A DNA stretch of 64,000 nt from Hoeflea sp. (GTDB lineage: Bacteria > Pseudomonadota > Alphaproteobacteria > Rhizobiales > Rhizobiaceae), in NCBI GenBank assembly GCA_019084245.1, contig JAHRFE010000029.1, positions 1 through 64,000 on the forward strand. The letters are read 5' to 3'. Made by a program: the position numbers and the translations under genes. The notes beneath the pieces were generated by a model, which was not told where the DNA came from, did not search any database, and saw only the letters and a list, made by a program, of their open reading frames with translations. Positions 1 to 7,564 of the stretch are shown here, piece after piece (within the stretch, counting starts at the first letter, position 1; each line of letters starts with the position of its first letter).

Positions 1-65
1 GATTTGCCAAGGCAGAAGGGCTCGATGATTTCCCAATGGGCATCGGTTAGGACACGTCTGGTCAA
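1..65 (-). CDS. IS5-family transposase, N-terminal fragment (continues outside the window)
   Basis: On the minus strand a TTG start at 65-63 is preceded by a good ribosome site (AAGGAGAG). It opens into a peptide beginning LTRRVLTDAHWEIIEPF, the typical opening of IS5-family DDE transposases. Only about 21 residues are inside the window, so whether the enzyme is intact cannot be judged. The call rests on the opening peptide and the adjacent IS-like terminus. Confidence 0.7.
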   Translation of the reverse strand, partial: MTRRVLTDAHWEIIEPFCLGK

Positions 66-137
66 GGTTGCTCTCCTTCGTTTGCAACCTTGAATCAGAA
101 ACTACATCAAATGGGAATCCTGAACGTCAACAGACCC
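1..137 (-). mobile_element. End of an IS5-family insertion sequence, cut by the window edge
   Basis: The first 65 bases on the minus strand encode the start of an IS5-family transposase. The bases beyond it to about 137 form a non-coding end that finishes in GGGTCTGTTGACG when read inward, like an IS terminus. The end abuts CTAG at 137-140, which fits the YTAR target preference of the IS5 group. The exact terminal base is uncertain because the other end lies outside the window. Confidence 0.7.
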
Positions 138-168
138 TAGCTACAAACGACTATTTCGAAAGCAATGC

Positions 169-1116
169 ATGAGTTTTCATCATGCGAAAAGGGGAGAGAG
201 CTCCGTGCTGCCACCATTATCATCGCTCCGCGCATTCGAAGCAGCTGCGCGACATCTAAGCTTCACCAAGGCCGCTGAGGAGCTGTTCGTCACCCAATCC
301 GCCGTAAGCCGTCAGATCCGGCTGCTGGAAGAATTTCTCGATCTGCAGCTGTTTGAACGCAAGCACCGCGCCGTGGTGTTGACTGCGGAGGGCGAGCGTT
401 ACCGGCGTGACGTCACAGGTGCCTTCTCGCAAGTTGACATCGCCACCCGCAGGCTCAGGCGGAAGCAAGGTCGCGAAGTTCTCAATATCCAGACCTACAC
501 CACCTTCACCATGCGCTGACTGATCCCGCGGCTAAGCCGATTCCAGAAGCAAAATCCTGAAATCGACGTGCGCTTGACTGCGTCTCTAAAGCCCGTCGAC
601 TTTAACAATTCTGACGTCCATGGTGCAGTGCGGGCCGGGAGCGGCGAATGGCCAGTCCGCGCAGACAAGCTTTGCGAAACCTATCTGGTGCCAGTTTGCT
701 CGCCTAGCTACGCGGCGTCCGATCTGCCGTTGCGCGGCCCCGAAGATCTTGACAAGGCCACGCTATTGCATTCACTCGGGCGCCCCAACGACTGGCTTGT
801 TTGGCTCGACGGCGCGGGCTTCCTCAATGTGGATCTGGAAACCGGCCATCGCTTCGCTTCATCTAGCATGGCCTATCAAGCCGCCCAGTGCGGATTGGGT
901 GTGGCGCTCGGTCAACGCTTTCTAATCGAGGATGACCTTAGGGCAGGCCTGCTGGTAGCCCCGATCGAGGTACCGATTTACTCCGACGAGACCTATTACT
1001 TCCTATCATCACCACGCTACGCGGGGGTGCCAATACTGGAGTTGTTCAGAGCGTGGCTGATAGCCGAGGCGCAAGCCACCAACGGTGCATTCGGTGGGAG
1101 TGCCTCAGTGAAGTGA
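169..1116 (+). pseudogene. LysR-family (GcvA-like) regulator interrupted by one in-frame stop
   Basis: Residues about 17-76 form a LysR winged helix-turn-helix (LSSLRAFEAAARHLSFTKAA). The frame then hits TGA at 517-519, codon 117. Reading continues in the same frame to 1116 with a normal LysR effector domain (LIPRLSRFQKQNPEIDVRL). GcvA-type proteins have a tryptophan at the stop position (the W-L-x-P-R-L motif), so this looks like TGG changed to TGA. If the read is correct, the product is a 116-residue DNA-binding stub. A sequencing error is the alternative. The gene sits next to the IS5 end and upstream of a catabolic cluster it may once have controlled. Confidence 0.85.
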
Positions 1117-1268
1117 GACTCGTGTTTGGACCACCCAGTTGCGGACCTGTTCGTTGGGAACCTCCACTCACGCAAAGACGAAGAATGCCTTCACGCCGCT
1201 AACAACAATGACCTCTCCGACACCCATGATAACGCGAAGCGCTCGCAAGACCGGTTCGCCGGCGATTG

Positions 1269-2084
1269 TCAGTGCCCAAAAGGATTTTTCGGCACACCGG
1301 TCCCCGGCGATTCGACTCGCTGAACCGCAGCAAGGCCTTCCAAGGCAAGCCCGTAGCCAAGGAGTTCCTGCATGCGCTGCTTAAGGTCCTGCGTCAGCAT
1401 CACCCGTGCATAGCGGCGCAGTAGCGGTGGCCGCTTTTGCAGCTGTAGCGCAAGTTCCCAGGCCCGGGGCAGCAGATCGTCATGCGGCAGCACTTCGCTG
1501 ACAAGGCCTACATCCTTCGATTCCTGGGCATTGAGCACTTGACCTGTCAGGAGGAAGTAGCGGCCCCGGTTGGGTCCCATGATCAAGGGAAAGACAATGT
1601 GAACGCCATCGCCGGGCACAAGCCCGCCGTTGAAATGCGCCGAGTCCTGAATGGTTGCCCGCTCTGAAGCTAGGACAATGTCGCACAGGAGTGGAATTTC
1701 AGGGTGCCTTACTGCAGGGCCATTGATCGCGGCGATCATTGGCACCTCGATGTTGAGGAGGTTCATCAGCATGTGCTTGCCCTCCCAGTACCAGAGCTGA
1801 TCCCACTCTTCGGCCGTGACCGGCTCGCGCGGATCATGATGGCCGCCGTCACCTGTGGGCTGAACGGCGGGACCGGCATATTCAGGGCCGGTTCCGGTGA
1901 TGATAACGATCTCATTGCCGCGGTCGCGGCCGACGTCGAGAAACGCCTGCTCGAGGTCCTGATGAGCCTTCTTGCTCCACCGGAGCGAGCCGCCATCGGT
2001 ATGAAACGTCATCTCCAGGATTCCGTTTTCGCGGCGCATTTTCACCGAGTCGTACTTGTTCGCGTAATCTTCGAATTCGGACAT
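1269..2084 (-). CDS. Crotonase-superfamily hydrolase, 6-oxocamphor-hydrolase-like (retro-Claisen C-C cleavage)
   Basis: A 271-residue protein starting at ATG 2084, with GGAAGAGGG upstream. The resemblance to Rhodococcus 6-oxocamphor hydrolase is strong along its length (IEVPMIAAINGP, HPEIPLLCDIVLA, GPNRGRYFLLTGQ). The catalytic set known from that enzyme appears to be kept: His41, His127, His150, Asp159 and Glu249 match its His45, His122, His145, Asp154 and Glu244. The expected reaction is hydrolytic opening of a cyclic beta-diketone to a keto acid, without CoA. It is the last gene of the operon after TRAP transporter 1, so the transporter may import the substrate or a precursor. The true substrate is unknown; a plain enoyl-CoA hydratase is less likely given these residues. 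Confidence 0.82.
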   Translation of the reverse strand: MSEFEDYANKYDSVKMRRENGILEMTFHTDGGSLRWSKKAHQDLEQAFLDVGRDRGNEIVIITGTGPEYAGPAVQPTGDGGHHDPREPVTAEEWDQLWYWEGKHMLMNLLNIEVPMIAAINGPAVRHPEIPLLCDIVLASERATIQDSAHFNGGLVPGDGVHIVFPLIMGPNRGRYFLLTGQVLNAQESKDVGLVSEVLPHDDLLPRAWELALQLQKRPPLLRRYARVMLTQDLKQRMQELLGYGLALEGLAAVQRVESPGTGVPKNPFGH

Positions 2085-2138
2085 CCGTATCCCTCTTCCT
2101 TTCAAGACATTTCGTCGCGCGCGCCCGCTTGGGGTGCG

Positions 2139-3467
2139 CTATTGGCCGATCATCAAATTGGGCAGCCACAGGACGATCTCCGGGAAGATCGCGAGCAGGA
2201 CCATGAAGCCCATGATGATGAGAATGAAGGGGATCACGCCCGCCACGATCGACCGGAGCGAGACATCGGGAGCGATGCCCTTGATGACAAACAGATTGAG
2301 CCCGACCGGCGGGGTGATCATCCCGAGCTCCATGTTGATCGTCATCATGATGCCGAACCAGATTGGATCGAAGCCGGCGGCGATCACGGCCGGAAGCACA
2401 ACCGGCGTGACCATCAGGATGATGGTGACGGGCGGCAGGAAGCAGCCCAGGAGCAGCATCAGCAAGTTGATGAGGAGAAGAAACACCCAGCGCGACATCT
2501 CCGCCTCGATCAGCCACTCGGCGGCGCTCTGGGTGATGTGCAGGTAGCTCATGACATAGGTGAACACGAAGGACATCGCCACGATCATCATGATCATGCA
2601 GCTTTCCTGGGCCGCCGAGCCAAGGATCGGCTTGAGGTCGCGCCACCGGTAACATCCATACAACAGCGCCACGAAGACCAGCACCGCGAAGGCGCCGACG
2701 CCTGCGACCTCCGACGGTGTCGCCACGCCGCCGTAGAGGGCATAGAGTATCATGCCGATCAGGATCAGGAACGGCAGCAGCCGCGGCAGCGTCTTGAAGC
2801 GGTCGGACCAGCTGTAGCTTTCCGCAACGACGCTCGGACCGGAGATGGCCCTGGTCCGGCGCAGATCGCGCCAGGACGACAGGATCACCCAGATCGCGAA
2901 AAGGCCGGCCAATGCCGCACCCGGAACGACGCCGGCCATGAACAGACGGCCGATCGATTGTTCGGCGATGATGCCGTAGATGATCAAGGTGATGCTGGGC
3001 GGGATGAGGATACCGAGCGTGCCGCCCGCGGCGATCAGGCCGGTGGAGAGCTGATCGCTGTAGCCCCGGCGGCGCATTTCGGGAATTCCCATCCCGCCAA
3101 TGGCCGCGCAGGTGGCCGGACTTGAGCCGCACATGGCCGAGAACACGACGCAGCCTGCGACATTGGCGACGCCAAGCCCGCCGGGAAGGCGGTAGAGCCA
3201 CGCGTAGAGTGCGTTATAGAGGTCGGCCGCCGCGCGGGTCTTGCCGATGGCGGTGCCCATCAGGATGAAGAGCGGCACCGCGAGCAGGGTGAAATTGTCG
3301 AGTTCGCTGAACAGCGTCTCGGGGATGGCGAAGACCACCACGACAGGCATGAAGATCAGCATCGCGATCATCGCCGCAAGCCCGAGCGCAAAGGCGATCG
3401 GCATGCCGGTGAGCAGGAGCAGCAGCGCGCCGCCTACATAGAGCAGGCCTATTTCGAAGACACCCAT
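2139..3467 (-). CDS. dctM: TRAP transporter 1, large permease subunit (DctM)
   Basis: A 442-residue, very hydrophobic inner-membrane protein of usual DctM length, with about 12 predicted membrane segments. Family signatures are visible: the PGGLGVANV loop, a GI-PEM-RRGY stretch after a small-residue helix, and LIPPSITLIIYG. It is the ion-coupled transport subunit that receives substrate from the periplasmic binding protein. The start ATG at 3467 has AGAGGAG upstream and follows dctQ by one base. The substrate is probably an organic acid or other oxygenated compound used by the neighbouring hydrolase; that is inference. Confidence 0.92.
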   Translation of the reverse strand: MGVFEIGLLYVGGALLLLLTGMPIAFALGLAAMIAMLIFMPVVVVFAIPETLFSELDNFTLLAVPLFILMGTAIGKTRAAADLYNALYAWLYRLPGGLGVANVAGCVVFSAMCGSSPATCAAIGGMGIPEMRRRGYSDQLSTGLIAAGGTLGILIPPSITLIIYGIIAEQSIGRLFMAGVVPGAALAGLFAIWVILSSWRDLRRTRAISGPSVVAESYSWSDRFKTLPRLLPFLILIGMILYALYGGVATPSEVAGVGAFAVLVFVALLYGCYRWRDLKPILGSAAQESCMIMMIVAMSFVFTYVMSYLHITQSAAEWLIEAEMSRWVFLLLINLLMLLLGCFLPPVTIILMVTPVVLPAVIAAGFDPIWFGIMMTINMELGMITPPVGLNLFVIKGIAPDVSLRSIVAGVIPFILIIMGFMVLLAIFPEIVLWLPNLMIGQ

Positions 3468-3468
3468 C

Positions 3469-3984
3469 CTATTTGCTCCTCTCTGCGACAGCGGCGTAGC
3501 GCTGCTCCACCAACTGGACGAATTGCTGCAGACTGAGCAGCGTCATTCCCACCGACATCAGAGAGTAGGGAATCCACATCTTCGGCGCCCACATCGTGGG
3601 ATAGCTCCAGCCGCCCTGCCATGCCTGGAAGAACTGCCGCCAGCACAGACAGGCGACAACCAGGCAGAAAAGGAAGGTGATCGAATCGACAATCAGCGCC
3701 CGCCAGGCTTCGACCCGCGGCGGCAGCGCGGTCTGCAGGATGTCGACGCTGATGTGGCCATATTTCTTCTGGGTGAAGGCCGCCGCCAGGAATGTCGAGC
3801 CGACAAGAAGGAAGATGCAGGTCTCGATCACCCAGCTGGTCGGCCGGGCGAAATAATACCGCATCAAGATTTCATAGATGAGAATGCCGGACGAGAAAAC
3901 GATCATGCTCGCGGAGATGTAGCCCATCACGACGCTGCACATGTCGACAATCCAGGCGACCTTTTTCCAAGCTCCCACGGGCAA
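3469..3984 (-). CDS. dctQ: TRAP transporter 1, small permease subunit (DctQ)
   Basis: A 171-residue membrane protein with four hydrophobic segments, the normal architecture of DctQ, which partners DctM. The motif EILMRYYFARPTSWVIE is typical of the family. The best start is TTG at 3984, with GAGGAGAAGG just upstream; a GTG two codons later is an alternative. The gene lies between dctP and dctM. A strong hairpin at 4012-4041 separates it from dctP and may reduce permease expression relative to the binding protein. Confidence 0.9.
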   Translation of the reverse strand: MPVGAWKKVAWIVDMCSVVMGYISASMIVFSSGILIYEILMRYYFARPTSWVIETCIFLLVGSTFLAAAFTQKKYGHISVDILQTALPPRVEAWRALIVDSITFLFCLVVACLCWRQFFQAWQGGWSYPTMWAPKMWIPYSLMSVGMTLLSLQQFVQLVEQRYAAVAERSK

Positions 3985-4011
3985 TACCTTCTCCTCATTG
4001 CCGGATGAAAA

Positions 4012-4041
4012 GCCGCCCCCGGCAAATGCGGGGGGGGCGGC
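4012..4041 (-). promoter_or_regulatory. Intercistronic hairpin between dctP and dctQ of TRAP 1
   Basis: A perfect 9-bp inverted repeat, GCCGCCCCC (4012-4020) with GGGGGCGGC (4033-4041), encloses a 12-nt loop. There is no T-run in the transcribed direction, so it is probably an mRNA-stabilising or attenuating structure rather than a full terminator. Similar hairpins occupy the same place in TRAP operons 4 and 6. Confidence 0.5.
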
Positions 4042-4048
4042 GCAGAGA

Positions 4049-5062
4049 TCACTTGGCCTGGGTGGCCAGATCGATCAATTCTTGGCCGTCTTCGACGCTG
4101 TTGGCGAACTCGACCCAAGAGCTTTCCTTGGCGAGCGCCTGCCAGGCGGCGATTGTCTCGGCATCCATGGCATGGATTTCGGCACCGGCGTCACGGAAGA
4201 CGGAGGCGAAGCGCTCGTCGTCTTCCTTGGCTGCCTTGACCGCAAATTCATCCATGTCGTGGCCGACCTCGATGAAGATCTGTTGCTGCTCGGGCGTCAG
4301 GCTGTCGAAGGTCGCCTCCGACATCAGCAGCGGAACGGCGGCAAACCACATCGGCGACTCTCCGCTGGGCGTCGCATGTTTGGCAAATTCGTGCAGCCGG
4401 AAGCTGATCAGCGAGGTCGGAACGGTCCACACCGCATCGAGGACGCCGGATTGCATGGCGCTGTAGGTTTCGCTCGATGGAATGCTGGTCACGCCGCCGC
4501 CAGCTGCTGCCAGCATGAAGTTGACCTCACGACCCGGGCCGCGCACCTTGGTGCCGGCCACTTCTTCAGGCGTGGTCTGCGGAACGGTCGAGACCGAAGC
4601 GCCAGCCTGCCAGCCCCAGGCCAGCATGCGGACGCCATGAGCCTGAAGCGCGGCGTGGACGCGATCGCCAATTTCCGAGCCTTCCCAGGCAAGAGCCTGT
4701 TCATAGCTTGTCACCAGACCCGGCAGAAGCGCCACGCCGACTGCAGGCGCGTGCGTCGTGGCATAGGCCATCGGGAAGACGGAAAGGTCGAGCGACCCTG
4801 ACTGCATGCCAGTGAATTGCGGATGCGGCTTTACCAGCGAACTGGCGGGATAGATGTCGAAGGAGAGCTTTCCATTCGTCCGCTTTTCGACTTCCGCGGC
4901 GAACATCTTGGCCAGACGGTCACGAAAATCGCCTTCTTCAAGCGAACTCGCGCTTGGAAACTGGTGCGAAATGCGCAGGGTGCGCTCCTGTGCATTGACG
5001 CCTCCCGCGGCAAGAGCTGTAGCGGCCGAAAGCCCGACCGCAAGACACATTAACTTCCACAT
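4049..5062 (-). CDS. dctP: TRAP transporter 1, periplasmic substrate-binding protein (DctP family)
   Basis: A 337-residue protein starting at ATG 5062, preceded by GGGAGGAAAAATCT. A signal peptide (MWKLMCLAVGLSAATALAAGG, cleavage after VNAQ) targets it to the periplasm. The mature part has the DctP pattern: RISHQFP at the start, DIYPASSL, a GTKVRGPG segment carrying the usual ligand-binding arginine, and SGVLDAVWT. It is the first gene of the operon dctP-dctQ-dctM-hydrolase and faces the divergent GntR regulator across a 690-bp gap. The ligand cannot be read from the sequence. Confidence 0.92.
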   Translation of the reverse strand: MWKLMCLAVGLSAATALAAGGVNAQERTLRISHQFPSASSLEEGDFRDRLAKMFAAEVEKRTNGKLSFDIYPASSLVKPHPQFTGMQSGSLDLSVFPMAYATTHAPAVGVALLPGLVTSYEQALAWEGSEIGDRVHAALQAHGVRMLAWGWQAGASVSTVPQTTPEEVAGTKVRGPGREVNFMLAAAGGGVTSIPSSETYSAMQSGVLDAVWTVPTSLISFRLHEFAKHATPSGESPMWFAAVPLLMSEATFDSLTPEQQQIFIEVGHDMDEFAVKAAKEDDERFASVFRDAGAEIHAMDAETIAAWQALAKESSWVEFANSVEDGQELIDLATQAK

Positions 5063-5753
5063 AGATTTTTCCTCCCATTGAGAGCGCAGCTTTCGATCGC
5101 TCGGCTCGCGAAAACTGCGCATCGGATCGCGCCAGGCACCCTGTCTGATTCCTCACTGCGCCGAGCACTGAGCGCGACCTGCGGGAGAAGTAATTTGCTT
5201 CTGCCACGTTGACGCGCACTGGCCCGGACTGCCTAGCCAAAAAGAGCATTTGCTCGAAAACGATATTAGCTTGTCACAGATAACAGTCAAGGAGTTTGAC
5301 ACTAAATTGTATTACGGCTACTCTCTCCATTGCCTGATGAATACGCCGGAGGACCTGAGTCACCTGGAAACGGCGGGTTCTTCGGGTCGAGGATGCCGGG
5401 CGCGCCCTGTCCAACGGGGTGAGTTCCATCGCAACATTCGCAGCGGACAGATCGATGCAGCTATCGTCACCAAAACTGAGTACATGCGGAGCGGCAGCCG
5501 TGCAGATCCGGCCCATATTGCTTGACGATGACCGTAAACCGTCACCTAATGCTAGCGATTACCATGGTCATGATAACGGCGGGTGCGGCTACGTCCTGCG
5601 CGGGGACGAGGGACATCGGCGATTGTTGACGGACGTAGGGATAAATCTATTACCAGTTGCAAACCGAGGCCGCGACGAGCGGTCGCCGGAACGGGCCGCA
5701 AAAGGCCCCAGGGATTTGGCGTTGCCCACCTATTCGCTGTCGAAAGTAATGCC
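5063..5753. promoter_or_regulatory. Long divergent intergenic region between dctP and the gntR-type gene
   Basis: I see no convincing gene in these 690 bases; short frames here lack family features. It should hold the promoters of both divergent operons. On the plus strand TTGACA (5296-5301) and TACTCT (5319-5324) are 17 bp apart, and TTGACG (5626-5631) and TATTAC (5648-5653) are 16 bp apart. The second is better placed to drive the regulator at 5754. A GntR operator is expected but none could be fixed. Confidence 0.4.
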
Positions 5754-6497
5754 ATGGTGACCGTGAAGAGTTCCGCAACCGCCCTCCCCGGCAAGTCCCT
5801 GCGACTTCGAGCCATCGCCCGATTGCGCGAGGAGATCACCTCCGGGCGGTTCCGGCCGAACGAACGGCTGGTGGAACGGGAATTGTGCGAACTCCTCGAT
5901 GTCAGCCGCACCCTCATTCGCGAGGCGCTGCGGCAACTCGAGGCGGAAGGGCTGATCATCGTCGCTCCGAACCGCGGACCCTATGTGGCGCCGCTCAGTC
6001 TCGATGACGCTGCAAAGATCTACGAGGTGCGCGGCGTGCTCGAGGGCATGGCAACGAAGCTGTTTGCCGCGCGCGCCAGCGATGCCGACCGTGACGCGCT
6101 GGAGGCGGCGTGGGAGTCGCTGAAGGTCGCCTATGACCAGCGCGACAGCCGGGCAGTCCTCGACTCAAAGCAGAATTTCTATGACGTCCTGCTCAGGGGC
6201 GCGCAGAATGAAATCATTTCCGAGTTCCTGCGCCAGTTGCATGCGCGTGTGACCCGGCTGAGGCTGACCACCCTGTCTATTCCCGGACGGGCGGACCAGA
6301 GCCTGCTCGAGATTCGCCGGATCATGGACGCCATCAAGCAGCGCGATGGTGAGGCGGCATGGTTTGCCACCCTGGACCATATCGGCAATGCCGCAGCGAC
6401 AGCCAATATTGTGCTGTCGGCGATCCAGCAACTCGGATCGGGCGAGGCTCAGCCGCCCGCCGTGCGCAAGCGCGCCCGCAAGACCGACAGACCCTGA
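5754..6497 (+). CDS. GntR-family transcriptional regulator (FadR/FCD subfamily)
   Basis: A 247-residue regulator. After a short tail, an N-terminal winged helix (LRAIARLREEITSGRFRPNERL, then ELLDVSRTLIREALRQLEAEG) binds DNA, and the all-helical C-terminal FCD domain should bind a small acid effector. I chose ATG 5754 because the domain begins soon after it; a GTG immediately follows as an alternative. The frame is open further upstream, but that part looks non-coding. It is divergent from TRAP 1 and upstream of the decarboxylase-like gene and molybdenum hydroxylase, so it probably controls both arms of the cluster. Confidence 0.88.
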   Translation: MVTVKSSATALPGKSLRLRAIARLREEITSGRFRPNERLVERELCELLDVSRTLIREALRQLEAEGLIIVAPNRGPYVAPLSLDDAAKIYEVRGVLEGMATKLFAARASDADRDALEAAWESLKVAYDQRDSRAVLDSKQNFYDVLLRGAQNEIISEFLRQLHARVTRLRLTTLSIPGRADQSLLEIRRIMDAIKQRDGEAAWFATLDHIGNAAATANIVLSAIQQLGSGEAQPPAVRKRARKTDRP

Positions 6498-6516
6498 CCA
6501 TAAAGGAGGACTGCAA

Positions 6517-6918
6517 GTGTCCGAAGAAAAAGAAGACCTGTTCCAAAAGGGCCTGAACATCCGCCGCGAGGTTCTGGGCAGCGACTATGTGGACCGTTCC
6601 CTCAACAACGCCACCGAGTTTTCGGCTCCACTGCAGCAGCTGGTGACCGAATATTGCTGGGGCGCTGTCTGGGGCCGCGAAGGCCTGCCACGCAAGACCC
6701 GCAGCCTGCTCAACCTGGCCATGCTGGCGGCGCTGAACCGGCCGCATGAATTCAAGCTGCACCTGCGCGGCGCGCGGAACAATGGCTGCACCATGGAAGA
6801 GATCCGCGAAGTCATGCTGCAGGTGATGATCTATTGCGGCGTTCCGGCGGCCATCGAGATCAACCGCCTTGCCGCGGAAGTGTTTGCCGAGATCGATCCC
6901 GAACCCGCGGCGACATGA
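6517..6918 (+). CDS. Carboxymuconolactone decarboxylase/AhpD-family protein (PcaC-like)
   Basis: A 133-residue protein. The GTG at 6517 is chosen as start because AAAGGAGGA lies just upstream; the frame is open further back but overlaps the regulator. The sequence follows the PcaC/CMD pattern: EYCWGAVWGREGLPRKTRSL, then LNRPHEFKLHLRGARNNG, then EIREVMLQVMIYCGVPAA. Members include gamma-carboxymuconolactone decarboxylase and several hydrolase- or isomerase-like proteins. With no other protocatechuate genes here, a true PcaC role is doubtful. It follows the GntR gene by 19 bases and is probably cotranscribed. Confidence 0.85.
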   Translation: MSEEKEDLFQKGLNIRREVLGSDYVDRSLNNATEFSAPLQQLVTEYCWGAVWGREGLPRKTRSLLNLAMLAALNRPHEFKLHLRGARNNGCTMEEIREVMLQVMIYCGVPAAIEINRLAAEVFAEIDPEPAAT

Positions 6919-6934
6919 CCGCAGGCGGGTCATG
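6914..6934 (+). terminator. Short hairpin at the end of the decarboxylase-like gene
   Basis: CATGACC (6914-6920) pairs with GGTCATG (6928-6934) around a 7-nt loop and overlaps the stop codon. It is not followed by a T-run, so termination is only a possibility. The 166-bp gap after the gene contains no recognised gene. Confidence 0.25.
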
Positions 6935-7084
6935 CCTTGGGCGCCCTTCCGCGGCCCTTGCGCGCAATTGAACCGCGCCACGCACCCCGCACGGGGCAAC
7001 GGAAAATCCCTAAACTCTGGCGAGGCCCCTGCTTCCCCAGGCTCCGTTTCGTCGCCCAAATAACGCTCGCCCGGGAGTCTGCCG

Positions 7085-7564
7085 ATGCAAAAATTCAATC
7101 TGACCGTCAACGGCGCTCCCCGCGAGGTGGAGGCCGGAAAGAACAACGCCCTTCTCTACGTTTTGCGCAACGAGCTCGGCATGAAGGGCGTGCGCTACGG
7201 GTGCGGCATTGGAGAATGCGGGGCGTGCAGCGTCATCCTCGACGGGGAACGGATCTTTTCCTGCGACACCCCGATCTGGGCGGCGGAAGGAAAGTCGATC
7301 GTCACCATCGAAGGCATGGCGGAGGGGGATCGGCTGCATCCCCTGCAGGAGGCTTTTCTGCGCGAACAGGCCGCGCAGTGCGGCTACTGCATCAACGGCA
7401 TCATGGTCACGGCGAAGGCACTGCTCGACAAGACGCCGGAAGCCACCGACGAGCAGATCCTGGAGGCGCTCGATCGAAACCTCTGCCGCTGCGGCGCCCA
7501 TGTCAGGATCATCCGGGCGATCCGGAGTGCTGCCGAGGCGATGCGGAGCGAGGCTCGGACATGA
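7085..7564 (+). CDS. Molybdenum hydroxylase, small [2Fe-2S] subunit (IorA-like)
   Basis: A 159-residue protein with two iron-sulfur domains. The plant-ferredoxin-type cluster is ligated by Cys40, Cys45, Cys48 and Cys60 (CGIGECGAC plus a later Cys). The second cluster is ligated by Cys99, Cys102, Cys134 and Cys136 (CGYC and CRCG). This is the electron-transfer subunit of xanthine-oxidase-family enzymes such as isoquinoline 1-oxidoreductase or nicotinate dehydrogenase. It precedes the Mo subunit with an ATGA overlap. No FAD or cytochrome subunit is visible, so the electron acceptor is unknown. Confidence 0.93.
   Translation: MQKFNLTVNGAPREVEAGKNNALLYVLRNELGMKGVRYGCGIGECGACSVILDGERIFSCDTPIWAAEGKSIVTIEGMAEGDRLHPLQEAFLREQAAQCGYCINGIMVTAKALLDKTPEATDEQILEALDRNLCRCGAHVRIIRAIRSAAEAMRSEART

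Noticed and set aside
1704..3125. A 473-codon plus-strand open frame
   Set aside because: Antisense to the crotonase and the TRAP 1 DctM; His/Asp-rich shadow translation.
5250..5525. A 91-codon plus-strand frame in the long divergent gap
   Set aside because: No ribosome site, no family resemblance and mixed composition; kept as non-coding.
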